64,000 bases of DNA from Gammaproteobacteria bacterium (lineage in GTDB: Bacteria > Pseudomonadota > Gammaproteobacteria > Pseudomonadales > Cellvibrionaceae), in assembly GCA_004173475.1 (NCBI GenBank), contig SEBU01000001.1, positions 1,488,001 through 1,552,000 of the forward strand. Direction: 5' to 3'. The notes under the pieces are model-generated. The model worked only from the letters and a program-made list of their open reading frames with translations, was not told the origin of the DNA and did not search any database. Made by a program: the position numbers and the translations under genes. Of this stretch, positions 35,627-44,700 are shown in pieces; the stretch's first letter is position 1; each line of letters starts with the position of its first letter.

Positions 35627-36683
35627 AAGGTGGTATGCAATCGGTTTAGCTATTAGTGTTATCAATTTTTTAACGGCATGTGGTGCATCAGCTATGAATA
35701 AGGATCCAAAACAAGTAACTAAGTTCAAGTGGTATGCTGTTGCTACAGCTCCACGGGGCTATCCTATGGAAATCATTAGCGGTACTTTTTTTTGCAAAGG
35801 CATGGACGCGGGCATTAACATTCCATCAGGTGGCACTCTAACAACGGGATGGGGCAAGTCTGCTAGCGCTTATGTTGGCAGTGATGAAATTCCCCCATTG
35901 CCAGACCGAGTGCGGGTGGAATTTTATTCTTACATCGAAAAGCAAGTGTATGAGGCAGAGTTCACCTTACCCTACGACACGATACTCGCTAAGTTTCAGC
36001 AGCAAATGAAAGAACACCCGAATGAAAATAATTATTCTTCATTTTTGCTTGGTGTTGCCCCTGGAGGTGCCGTATCGGTTTGGCTTGAAGGGCCGCAAAT
36101 AATTGAAGTATATTTTGGACAAGCTAAAAAGATTGAGATGGAACCTAGCAAAGCATTTGATTTGTCTTTTCAATCCAAAGAGCAAAGTGACAATTATATA
36201 AGCAGTGCCTTAGCTGATAGCGTAACACCAGAACAACTGGCTTATATTAAAGCCCACGGTGCACCAATTGGAATATGGGCGCGTTATCGACATTTATATA
36301 AGTGGTCACCAGTCTACAAAGAAGAAAAACCTGCTACCGACCCAACAATGCCAATCAATTTTTTGAATGGTGAAAGGTACTCGTTGCCCACTCACTTTAA
36401 TGAGAAGTTAGTCGATACACCCAAACCACTACCGCTACGTATACAATTTAGCGCGCAAGCAACAAAAGATGAGGCTCCTTACTACATCATCGACTTTGAC
36501 CCCGTCGAATTAATGGAAGCTTTTGAGAAGCTCGGTGCTCATGGCGAAAAAGTATTTATTGAATTTGATGCTCGAATTCCCGTCACCGATATGAGAATTC
36601 GTGTTTACAACGATAGGCCTCCGAAGGACGATAAAACACCTAAAGAATTTATTGAACTGAAAAAATCCAAGATTGACCCTTGA
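35616..36683 (+). CDS. DUF2931 lipoprotein, probable immunity protein to the Tle1 lipase
   Basis: A 355-residue lipoprotein. The N-terminal signal ends in lipobox F-L-T-A-C (Cys22) with Gly at +2. The mature domain starts with the F-K-W-Y-A-V-A-T-A-P-R-G-Y-P motif that I associate with DUF2931. Tle1 immunity proteins are usually periplasmic lipoproteins encoded right after the lipase, and this gene overlaps the lipase by 11 bp, so immunity is the best guess (inference). Its own AGGAGG site should make it well translated. A terminator follows at 36700, and beyond it a decayed second copy of the N-terminus. Confidence 0.8.
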   Translation: MKAKRWYAIGLAISVINFLTACGASAMNKDPKQVTKFKWYAVATAPRGYPMEIISGTFFCKGMDAGINIPSGGTLTTGWGKSASAYVGSDEIPPLPDRVRVEFYSYIEKQVYEAEFTLPYDTILAKFQQQMKEHPNENNYSSFLLGVAPGGAVSVWLEGPQIIEVYFGQAKKIEMEPSKAFDLSFQSKEQSDNYISSALADSVTPEQLAYIKAHGAPIGIWARYRHLYKWSPVYKEEKPATDPTMPINFLNGERYSLPTHFNEKLVDTPKPLPLRIQFSAQATKDEAPYYIIDFDPVELMEAFEKLGAHGEKVFIEFDARIPVTDMRIRVYNDRPPKDDKTPKEFIELKKSKIDP

Positions 36684-36699
36684 TGGTTCAGATAAAGTA

Positions 36700-36732
36700 A
36701 AAACGGCGAGCACTTTTAGCTCGCCGTTTTTT
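36700..36732 (+). terminator. Terminator of the T6SS effector operon
   Basis: A GC-rich stem AACGGCGAGC / GCTCGCCGTT with a 7-base loop is followed by TTTT. It lies 17 bp after the DUF2931 stop. The A-run on the other side makes it partly bidirectional. Confidence 0.92.
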
Positions 36733-36736
36733 ATTC

Positions 36737-36894
36737 AGCACTATCACCACATCAACATTCACAGTTTTATCAATTTTTTTAGCGTACGTGGTGGTGCAGC
36801 TACGAATATAGACGTAACAAAATTCAAATGGTATGGCGTGGTCTCGGCTCCCAGAGATTACCCTCGTCGTTTTTCCTTTATGACACTAACATAG
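36737..36894 (+). pseudogene. Remnant of a second DUF2931 immunity gene
   Basis: A short open frame with no credible start codon encodes F-I-N-F-F-S-V-R-G-G-A-A-T-N followed by T-K-F-K-W-Y-G-V-V-S-A-P-R-D-Y-P. This matches the N-terminus of the upstream lipoprotein (I-N-F-L-T-A-C-G-A-S-A-M-N, then T-K-F-K-W-Y-A-V-A-T-A-P-R-G-Y-P). The lipobox Cys (TGT) is changed to Arg (CGT). Homology ends about 10 residues after the P-R-D-Y-P segment, before the stop TAG at 36892. The two copies differ at many bases, so this is an old or divergent duplicate, not a fresh one. Confidence 0.75.
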
Positions 36895-36944
36895 CAATAA
36901 ATAACACCATCTCATGACACATAAAGGTTAGTGGGTAATTGATT

Positions 36945-36960
36945 TGACAGCATACTGTCA
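36945..36960. repeat. 16-bp palindrome TGACAG-CATA-CTGTCA
   Basis: Six-base perfect arms surround a four-base spacer. It overlaps a TTGACA hexamer at 36944-36949, so it could be an operator at a -35 element, but no -10 follows at the right distance. Confidence 0.35.
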
Positions 36961-37066
36961 GTGTTATGCATGGGTAGCACATTTAGCTCTTAAATAAGAA
37001 TCCAACTAACTTTGAATGGCCCGCTACAGTCGCTACGCAATAAGGCTACTATGCACAGAGATTAAA

Positions 37067-37100
37067 AAAGCCCCGCTACAGAGGGTTGTAGTGGGGCTTT
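37067..37100. terminator. Hairpin of terminator type in the spacer before xseB
   Basis: Arms AAAGCCCCGCTACA and TGTAGTGGGGCTTT pair with one G-T. There is a strong A-run on the left side and only TTT on the right. It would act best as a terminator for leftward transcription. No gene directly before it explains it. Confidence 0.6.
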
Positions 37101-37361
37101 GAGTGGGGTACTAAAAAGTACAGGATGCAACCTTTCAGCATAAACCGCGAATTGTCCTTTTCTTTCAATCGGCACTCTCCGAGCGCCTCTTCCTTGGGTA
37201 TGCATTATTCTGGAGTCTGTTGTGAGACTCTAGTGGTTAAGTTCGCTAATATTTGTACGAAATGTCGCACACCCACGTTTAAAAATCATACAAAGCTTAA
37301 TAGTCGCCAAGGGTGGATGACGGGTTTATAATTGGGCACACTAATCAATTCCGGAAATCTT

Positions 37362-37604
37362 ATGGCTGGCAAAAAGAAAGCTGCCGACTTTGAACAGTCG
37401 CTCACTTCGCTTGAAGAACTTGTAAATAAAATGGAACAAGGTGATCTTACCTTGGAGGAATCTCTACAGGCTTTTTCTACCGGTATCCAACTAACTCGTG
37501 AATGCCAAACCCGGTTGGCTGAGGCAGAGCAACAAGTCACGCTTTTGTTGGAGCAACAAGGGGAAGTTGTGCTCGTTGAGTTTGATGAGAGCGACATTGA
37601 ATGA
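37362..37604 (+). CDS. xseB: Exodeoxyribonuclease VII small subunit
   Basis: An 80-residue XseB. Typical segments are [12 protein letters not shown] and [14 protein letters not shown], a short helical hairpin, and an acidic end. It partners XseA to degrade single-stranded DNA. The frame is open upstream to a TTG at 37332, but ATG 37362 gives the normal N-terminus and has CCGGAAA before it. Its stop overlaps the ispA start as ATGA, the common xseB-ispA pair. Confidence 0.93.
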   Translation: MAGKKKAADFEQSLTSLEELVNKMEQGDLTLEESLQAFSTGIQLTRECQTRLAEAEQQVTLLLEQQGEVVLVEFDESDIE

Positions 37605-38551
37605 CATCAGACTTCAATCAGGCGCAAATTCATACACCCGATAATATCTCTAGTGGTGTATCGCTCAAAAAATTTATTAGCACAGCACACGAGCGTGTGG
37701 ACGTTGCGTTGAATGATTTTTTACCGCCCGATCAAAACTCAACTCGCTTGCGCGAAGCTATGCGTTATAGCTTGTTCAACGGAGGCAAACGCGTTCGCCC
37801 AACATTGGCTTATGCCAGCGCATTGGCAATAAATAATGAAGCACTCACGACGCACCTCTCCCTACTGAATCGTGTAGCTTGTGCGCTTGAAAGTTTGCAC
37901 TCATACAGCCTGGTTCACGACGATTTGCCTGCGATGGATGACGATGATTTACGTCGAGGAAAACCTACTTGTCATATTGCATTCAACGAAGCTACTGCAA
38001 TTTTGGCGGGAGATGCGCTGCAAACTTTTGCTTTCGAATTATTGAGTGAAGCAGAGTCGGTTGATTCAAATATTAAAATTGCGCTTATTCAACAATTAGC
38101 GAAGGCCGCTGGAGCCCAAGGGATGGTCTTGGGTCAGACAATTGATTTTGAAGCTGTCGATAAATTCCTTAATCTTTCACAACTGGAAAATATGCATCGC
38201 CATAAAACCGGGGCGTTGATTCGGGCAAGTGTCAGTATGGGCGCAACCGCGTTGGAAGCTACAACTGCTCAATTAAAATCTCTCGATGATTATGCTGCTG
38301 CTATTGGCCTTGCTTTCCAGGTGCAGGACGATATTTTGGATGTTACGGCAGACACCGAAACTCTTGGCAAACAACAAGGGGCGGATATAGCGCGCAACAA
38401 GCCAACATATGTTGCACTTTTAGGCTTGGACGGAGCACGAGAAAAAGCGCAGGAATTACATCAGCAAGCAATTGCTGCCTTAACAGACTTTGATCACGGC
38501 GCAAATTATTTGCGCGAGCTTTCAGCTTATATTATTGCGCGCGGGAATTAA
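37601..38551 (+). CDS. ispA: Farnesyl diphosphate synthase (geranyltranstransferase)
   Basis: A 316-residue prenyl synthase. The first aspartate motif is D-D-L-P-A-M-D at 107-113, ahead of D-D-D-L-R-R-G, and the second is D-D-I-L-D at 243-247. G-G-K-R-V-R-P at 61-67 binds substrate. It condenses IPP with DMAPP and GPP to farnesyl diphosphate for quinones and undecaprenyl phosphate. The protein is about 15-20 residues longer at the N-terminus than E. coli IspA. The ATGA overlap with xseB fixes the start. dxs does not follow here. Confidence 0.96.
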   Translation: MTSDFNQAQIHTPDNISSGVSLKKFISTAHERVDVALNDFLPPDQNSTRLREAMRYSLFNGGKRVRPTLAYASALAINNEALTTHLSLLNRVACALESLHSYSLVHDDLPAMDDDDLRRGKPTCHIAFNEATAILAGDALQTFAFELLSEAESVDSNIKIALIQQLAKAAGAQGMVLGQTIDFEAVDKFLNLSQLENMHRHKTGALIRASVSMGATALEATTAQLKSLDDYAAAIGLAFQVQDDILDVTADTETLGKQQGADIARNKPTYVALLGLDGAREKAQELHQQAIAALTDFDHGANYLRELSAYIIARGN

Positions 38552-38646
38552 GTTTCCGTATAGAAGCTATAAATACAAGCTTGACGTCAATTTGATTACG
38601 AAGGGAATCCTCATACTCAGCCAGCTTTTTTTGATGTGAATTTATT

Positions 38647-39372
38647 ATGCGTATCCCTCGAGTTTTTACTCATCAAGCACTCACACCAAATACCTGTCTC
38701 GCATTAGCCGAGTCACAATCGCATTATTTGAACAAAGTGTTGCGTATGAAGACGGGGCGAGCGCTCATTCTATTTAACGGTGAAGGTGGAGAGTTTGGTG
38801 CAGAAATCATTGACGTGCATAAAAAACATATTGATGTTTTAATTAATGACTTTTTCCCGGAAAATCGCGAATCAACTTTAGAACTAGAGCTCGCCATTGG
38901 AGTATCTCGCGGTGAACGTATGGACTGGGTTTTACAAAAAGCTACCGAGCTAGGCGTCACTAAAATTACCCCATTAATTACCGAAAGAACCGAAGTAAAA
39001 TTAACCGGTGAACGCGCGGAAAAAAAAATGGAGCATTGGCAGCAAATCATTGTTAGTGCGTGCGAGCAATGCCAACGTAATTTATTACCAAAATTATCGG
39101 AACCTAAAATTTACTCAGATTGGATTAGTCAATGCGACGCGGAATTAAAGTTTGTGTTGCATCATCGCGATAGTAAAGGCTTGCCTAAAAATGAAACTGC
39201 AAAGAGCGTAGCGCTATTGATTGGACCTGAGGGTGGGCTGAATGAAGATGAAATCGCATCAGCAATTGATCGAAGATTCTCGCCACTCACACTTGGGCCG
39301 AGAGTTTTACGCACAGAGACGGCGCCCGTTGCTGCAATTAGTTTGGTGCAATATTTGTGGGGTGATTTTTGA
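38647..39372 (+). CDS. rsmE: 16S rRNA (uracil-1498-N3) methyltransferase
   Basis: A 241-residue SPOUT-class methyltransferase. The N-terminal PUA-like part contains L-N-K-V-L-R-M-K-T-G. The C-terminal knot has L-L-I-G-P-E-G-G-L near 198 and L-G-P-R-V-L-R-T-E-T-A-P near 219, which bind SAM. It methylates U1498 of 16S rRNA. It is separated from ispA by 95 bp and followed at once by a bidirectional terminator. Confidence 0.96.
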   Translation: MRIPRVFTHQALTPNTCLALAESQSHYLNKVLRMKTGRALILFNGEGGEFGAEIIDVHKKHIDVLINDFFPENRESTLELELAIGVSRGERMDWVLQKATELGVTKITPLITERTEVKLTGERAEKKMEHWQQIIVSACEQCQRNLLPKLSEPKIYSDWISQCDAELKFVLHHRDSKGLPKNETAKSVALLIGPEGGLNEDEIASAIDRRFSPLTLGPRVLRTETAPVAAISLVQYLWGDF

Positions 39373-39379
39373 TTTTAAA

Positions 39380-39410
39380 AAAAGCGCTCCAATTATGGAG
39401 CGCTTCTTAA
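39380..39410. terminator. Bidirectional terminator between rsmE and the poly-Ser lipoprotein
   Basis: A ten-base perfect stem AAGCGCTCCA / TGGAGCGCTT has a 4-base loop, with an A-run before it and T-rich sequence after it. It serves the two converging genes. Confidence 0.9.
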
Positions 39411-39416
39411 TTTTTA

Positions 39417-40124
39417 TTATTGCTTAGCGTCTACTATATTCTCAGTAATAAAAGGCTTTCGAGTTTTAATCGAATAAATTGCGAAGGGATTCGAAAAGCT
39501 TGGGCTACACTTAACGTCATCGGGTATTAAATTATAATGTAACGTGACTTTCACAATACCGTTATCTTCGCTGCGTGCGCTAATCTCTTGATTAAATTCC
39601 AAATGCTCAGCGCAACTGCTCACCTCACCATCGTAGATTAAAATAACTTGTTCTTGACTAAAATCTACAGAGTCGATCGTTAGCGGGTCTACATATTTTC
39701 CAATAACTTTATCGAATTCATCCGATGTAGAAATTCTTTGTACGTTCCCTTCACTCGGTGTCACTGCTTCGCGAATGGTTTTCGCAGAAGCGAGCTTTTT
39801 AATTTCCAAGCTATCAACCGAACTACTTGCCGACGAGCTCAAGGACTTGGATGACTTACTGGAAGAAGAACTACTCAGACTGCTTGAAGATGATTTACTG
39901 GAACAACTTGAATTCGCCGAGCTTGAACTGGAACTCGAGCTTGAAAATAAACCACCGCTGGAACTTGACGAGCTACTCAAGCTTGAACTTGAACAGTTGG
40001 TATTGTCAGGCGTGTTGAAGGGTGTAGTACGCTCAGCTCCGCAGCCTTGCAACAGCACAATGGATAATAAAAAAAACGCTAATGCGCTCAGTGGATTTGA
40101 CGGATTAGATGTGAAATTAATCAT
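39417..40124 (-). CDS. Poly-serine-linker lipoprotein of unknown function
   Basis: A 235-residue lipoprotein from the preferred start. The hydrophobic signal ends in lipobox L-L-Q-G-C (Cys28). It is followed by about 60 residues that are almost all serine with scattered G, A, K and C, then a globular C-terminal domain of about 130 residues with two Cys. Poly-serine linkers are a hallmark of secreted enzymes in Saccharophagus and Cellvibrio. I recognise no domain in the C-terminal part. The frame is open 27 codons further upstream, but ATG 40124 gives the proper lipoprotein signal and overlaps the chpC stop by 8 bp, at the site where P. aeruginosa has chpD/chpE. Confidence 0.75.
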   Translation of the reverse strand: MINFTSNPSNPLSALAFFLLSIVLLQGCGAERTTPFNTPDNTNCSSSSLSSSSSSSGGLFSSSSSSSSSANSSCSSKSSSSSLSSSSSSKSSKSLSSSASSSVDSLEIKKLASAKTIREAVTPSEGNVQRISTSDEFDKVIGKYVDPLTIDSVDFSQEQVILIYDGEVSSCAEHLEFNQEISARSEDNGIVKVTLHYNLIPDDVKCSPSFSNPFAIYSIKTRKPFITENIVDAKQ

Positions 40125-40605
40125 TGCTTTGTAAATATTCCAAAAATGTTTGTTCAATTGCGGTGATGTCGGGAATAGTTGTGTACTCACCTGCCCAGGA
40201 TACATGCATTAAATCATAAGGGCGATTATCTGCATCTTCACGTTCACTGATTTCATCTTCACTCACGCGAGCTAAACGTGGTAACCCTTGGGTTAGGATA
40301 GCAATAAAAGGCAGATCATTGTGCAACCCAGTCGTATTTAATACCGCAAAACGAGCACGATTGTGGATGCTGGGAACCATCTCACCATTCAAGGCTTCCA
40401 GTGATAGCAGAGGCACTGTTAATTCGCGCCACTGAAAATTGCCGAGATACCAGTTGGGTGCGTTTTCGATGGGCTGTACCGGTGCCGAAGGAATAATTTC
40501 TGCCACGGTCACGTTTGGCAATAAAACACTCTGATTCTGCAACGGAATCAGAAGGCTGGCGACTTCCTGAATTTTCTTATGTTCAATTCGTTTGGGTGCT
40601 CTCAT
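40117..40605 (-). CDS. chpC: ChpC, CheW-like adaptor of the Pil-Chp system
   Basis: A 162-residue CheW-domain protein: L-L-P-N-V-T-V-A-E-I-I, W-Y-L-G-N-F-Q-W-R-E-L-T-V-P-L-L-S and a C-terminal domain end of CheW type. It is the second CheW-like protein of the cluster and is thought to link other receptors to ChpA. ATG 40605 has a perfect AGGAGC site eight bases upstream. It follows chpB by 49 bp, as in P. aeruginosa. Confidence 0.88.
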   Translation of the reverse strand: MRAPKRIEHKKIQEVASLLIPLQNQSVLLPNVTVAEIIPSAPVQPIENAPNWYLGNFQWRELTVPLLSLEALNGEMVPSIHNRARFAVLNTTGLHNDLPFIAILTQGLPRLARVSEDEISEREDADNRPYDLMHVSWAGEYTTIPDITAIEQTFLEYLQSND

Positions 40606-40654
40606 CCGAGATGCTCCTGTCTACTTTTTGTAATGAAAACGAAGCGCTGGATCT

Positions 40655-41623
40655 TCAGCGCGGAAAATAACGCTTCACTTTTCTTGGTGTCTTTAACCTA
40701 GCCAACTCATCTGCCAATTCCACGGGTGACCCAGCAAAACTCACCGCTCCTGTGGCGAGAGCTGCGTCCGGCATTGAGGCGATAGTACATTGTTCCGGCG
40801 CTTGCACCCATACTTTTCCGCCTTGTTGTTTTATAAGGCGGCAGCTTGCAGCTCCGTCATCGCCCATACCTGAAAAAACGATCATACCGCTGTGTTTACG
40901 GTAGACCCGCGCAACATTGGCCGCCACCTGGTCGATTGATGGCGAGTAGTAGCCACTCCAGGGCTTTTTATCGACAACCAACGTGCCATTATTATGAATG
41001 TTGACACTGCGATTGGCCGTTATCAGAGTGATAGTATTATCGCTAAGAACCGAACCTTGCCTAGCAATACTGGCGGGATAGGCTCCCGAACCATTCATCA
41101 TTTTTACCAGAGTCTCAGCTTGGCCGGTGTCGATATGCTGTACGTACACAAAGGCAATCTTAAGACCACCGGGCAATCGTTTTAAAAAATCTTTTACCGC
41201 AGCAGGTCCGCCTGTAGACGCAGCCAATACCCAAACTTCCGTCGCACTTGCGCTGGACTGCAAATTTATATCTCCATTCAAACGCTCTAATCGCTGCAGC
41301 ATACGGCGAACCCAATCGCGGTATTCGGGACTGCCTTGAGCAAGCTCACGGCTATCATTAACGATGAGTGGTACTTTCGTTTGCTCGAGCAGGGTGTCTA
41401 ATAATCGGATCAGGGCCGCCTTTTGTTCATGATCCTCATCGCCTTCTGGATCACTGACGTCTACGACCCACGCATCGACTTTTTGTTCAAGACTTGGTAG
41501 CGCGGCATTTATTTTTAACACCGAAGCAAAGCCAATCGTATGACCGGCCTGCACTACCATGTCACCAAGATATTGGTGCTTGAGTGAACTATCCACCAGT
41601 ATCCCGATGCTGAGTCCCGACAC
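40655..41623 (-). CDS. chpB: ChpB, CheB-type methylesterase
   Basis: A 322-residue protein. The C-terminal CheB catalytic domain has Ser136 in A-A-S-T-G-G-P, His163 in V-Q-H-I and Asp255/256 in G-M-G-D-D-G-A-A-S. The N-terminal 110 residues resemble a degenerate receiver and keep an acidic V-V-D-V-S-D-P-E-G-D segment. It removes methyl groups from PilJ, opposing PilK. The start codon is GTG with AGAGG about eight bases upstream. Confidence 0.92.
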   Translation of the reverse strand: MSGLSIGILVDSSLKHQYLGDMVVQAGHTIGFASVLKINAALPSLEQKVDAWVVDVSDPEGDEDHEQKAALIRLLDTLLEQTKVPLIVNDSRELAQGSPEYRDWVRRMLQRLERLNGDINLQSSASATEVWVLAASTGGPAAVKDFLKRLPGGLKIAFVYVQHIDTGQAETLVKMMNGSGAYPASIARQGSVLSDNTITLITANRSVNIHNNGTLVVDKKPWSGYYSPSIDQVAANVARVYRKHSGMIVFSGMGDDGAASCRLIKQQGGKVWVQAPEQCTIASMPDAALATGAVSFAGSPVELADELARLKTPRKVKRYFPR

Positions 41624-41716
41624 TTAGATACCTCTACATTATCCTATAGGCTCTTGCACCGCTAAATGCGTCAAACATTTGAACTCTGCCGGGCACAGCT
41701 CTCCTACCTTAATTCG

Positions 41717-44700
41717 TTAGCCATTTTTTACAGCGCTTTTAATCAGCTCCTGAATGTTAGATAACAACAAATCCTCTTGGTAGGGTTTACCCATATATTT
41801 ATTAACACCTAATTCAAAGGCGTGCTCGCGGTGTTTTTCGCCGGTACGCGAGGTAATCATAATGATGGGTATATCGCGTAAACGGGAGCTGGTGCGAACA
41901 TTTTTAGCCACTTCGAAACCGTCCATACGTGGCATTTCGATATCCAGCAACATAACATCGGGGATATGGTCTTGCAGCAATTGCAAAGCTTCCACGCCGT
42001 CTTTGGCGGTGATAACACGGAAGCCTTCGCGCTCCAGGAAGCGGCCCGTTACCTTACGTACGGTTACAGAGTCGTCCACCACCATAACGACTTTTTCGAC
42101 TTGCTCTTCTTCCACCGGTGCAGCCGGAGCGTCCAGCAATATAGCCCGGTTCAAGCCCAACGCCAGCTGTTCACGGATCAGCGCGTGCAAATCGAGAATC
42201 ACAACCACGCTACCGTCACCTGTTACGGTAGCGCCCGACACGCCGCGAACTGAACTGAACTGCGCACCAAGGGTTTTTACCACGATTTCGCGCGATCCTA
42301 GTAAGCGATCTACCTGCAGAGCGACCGTGTTTTCGGTACTGCGCACCAAAATTACTGGTAGCGGTAAAGATTGTCCGTCGAGTTTGGGCACGGCATCACT
42401 GTCTAACATATTGCCCAGATAACGAACCAAATAGTTGTCACCCGCGTAATCAAAGCGTGCGTCTGGATCTTGGTAATAATGCTCTAATTCGAACGGGCTT
42501 ACGCGCACAATACCTTCAATTGTATTAAGCGGGATTGCATAGAGGTCGTCGCCAATTTGAACCATTAATGCGCGATTGACCGATACGGTAAATGGCAAAC
42601 GAATGGTGAATTCTGTGCCCTCGCCCCAGCGTGAATCGATAAACATGGCGCCACCGAGTTGTTTAATCTCGGAATGCACCACGTCCATGCCCACACCACG
42701 GCCGGAAATTTGGGTAACCTTGTCAGCTGTACTGAAGCCAGCATGGAGAATAAACTGCATTAAATCCTGATCGCTCAGGGGTGCATCTTCGGCCATCAAA
42801 CCGCGCTCAATGGCTTTTTCGCGGACCCGCTGCAGGTTGATACCGCGACCATCGTCAGCCAAGCGCAACATTACATCGCCACCCTCACGGCCAAGGCTTA
42901 GAACTATACGGCCTTCGACAGGTTTGCCCGCCGCAGAGCGAGCTTCTGGTGACTCAATACCATGGTCAACGGCGTTACGAAGCATGTGTTCAAGCGGTGC
43001 AACCATACGTTCCAAAACGGTACGGTCCAATTCACCTTCAACGTTATCTAATTCAAATTCAACTTCTTTGCCGAGCTCCGTCGCCGCCTGGCGAACGATG
43101 CGACGCAAACGCGGAACCAAACGGGAGAAGGGCACCATGCGAGAACGCATCAAGCCTTCTTGCAGGTCGGTATTAATACGTGATTGCTGCAGCAACAAGG
43201 TTTCAGTATCGCGAGTTTTATCTGCGAGCGTGTATTTCAAATCCATCAAGTCAGATGCAGATTCAATTAACGAGCGCGACAACTGTTGCAATTGCGAGTA
43301 GCGGTCCATTTCCAGCGGATCGAATTGCTCGTGCTGCATCATTTGTTCCTGACGGAACAAAACCTGGGCTTCGGTTTCGATATCCAAACGGCGCAGCTGT
43401 TCCTGCAGACGGTGAATGGTCGCATCCATCTCTTCGATGGAACTACCCAAGTCGCTCACTTGCTGTTCCATACGGCCACGGCTGATAGATGTTTCACCCG
43501 CAAGGTTGACCAACTCTTCCAACAGTTCGGCAGATACTTTTACAACTTCTTGCGGGCCAGCACGGCGTGCGGCCAAATGCTGTACTTGCGCAGGGCCAGA
43601 TGACCCCTGCCGGCTACCACCAAATTCTGCGCCGGGAATTTTCGGCAAAGGAGCACTAGGCGCTTTTGGTTTGGGCGCGAAAGTAAGAACATTGGGTTTT
43701 TTATTTGGGTCACCGAGATCAGCAATCCTACGATCGTTATCGACCACAAGGCTTGGGCGACTGTATTCAACTTTTTGTGCTTGCTCTTCCTCATCAACTG
43801 CTTCGAATTGCGCTTCCTGTTCCAGCGGTTCCTCGTCGGCTTCGGCATAGGATGTATCTGCGGATTCGTTCGCAACTTGTTCAACCAAGCCATTGCGAAC
43901 CGCATCTACACCGCTATGCAATTGATCTTGATAGGTATTCAGTTGCTTGAAGAAATTCTGATCGAGCTCCGCATCCGCATCCATCTCAATCAACATGGTT
44001 TCATAATCGTGGGACAAATCGCCCAGATTACTCAACCCTGCCAAACGCGCGCCGCCCTTGAAGGTATGCAAACATCGTTTTAATTCTTCAACGCTTTCTG
44101 TGTTAGTCCAGTCTTCCTGCCACTCATGCAGAGCGCGCTCCATATCTTCGAGCAACTCAGCAGCTTCTTCGATAAATATTTCAATAATTTCAGGGTCGTA
44201 ATCCTCATCGTTCACATCGTTATGCGAAGAACGTTGAGCTACTTTAATAGGTGGAGCCTGATCATTATTTCGTTGAATAATTGGCGGTGCGGCAATAGCT
44301 GGCGTGACAGCGCTTATAGCTTCGATATTAATTTCATCAACAAGCTCTTCGTCGCTATCAATTTCTTCATTGAGTCCTAACTCAATTTCATCAGCTTCGT
44401 CTTCAATAATCTCATCATCGTCGAGAAGTATTTCTACTTCGCTATCTTCCAAAGCTGGAAAGCCTTCGAGATCTGACTGGTCTTCAAAAACTACGTCATC
44501 TTCAATGACAATGGGCTCTAGTTCTTCCTGATTATCCCATTCAATTTCATCATCGACATTTTCCAATGCCGCAGCTTCACCAAGTTCTTGTTGATCAGGT
44601 TCATCACCCAACTCATTCTCGGATGCGTCTTCAACTTCTATGTCACCAACTATGTCACCAACAGATTCAATTTCTTCAGAGTCACTTATATCAGAAGTTT

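Larger units (their letters stand above)
36895..37361. other. Spacer between the T6SS locus and xseB
   Basis: These 467 bp hold no credible gene; a 68-codon frame at 37125-37331 has no ribosome site or recognisable product. They contain a 16-bp palindrome (36945-36960), a strong hairpin (37067-37100) and a candidate -10 TATAAT at 37327-37332. The last lies 30 bp before xseB, with no clear -35. The region marks the junction of accessory and housekeeping DNA. Confidence 0.6.

Noticed and set aside
36673-36736. Start of the 73-codon frame covering the DUF2931 remnant
   Set aside because: The first part runs through the terminator hairpin and has no homology; only the part from about 36762 matches the immunity protein, so it was called a pseudogene.
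37125-37331. 68-codon frame before xseB
   Set aside because: It has no ribosome site, no recognisable features and lies in a spacer with regulatory-looking structure.
39775-40134. Leu/Glu-rich plus-strand frame opposite the poly-serine tract
   Set aside because: It is the antisense reading of Ser codons, has no ribosome site, and the lipoprotein on the minus strand explains the DNA.
42810-43850. Arg/Ser-rich plus-strand frames of 144-163 codons opposite the ChpA kinase domain
   Set aside because: They are antisense shadows of a conserved, intact domain, with no recognisable protein and no ribosome sites.
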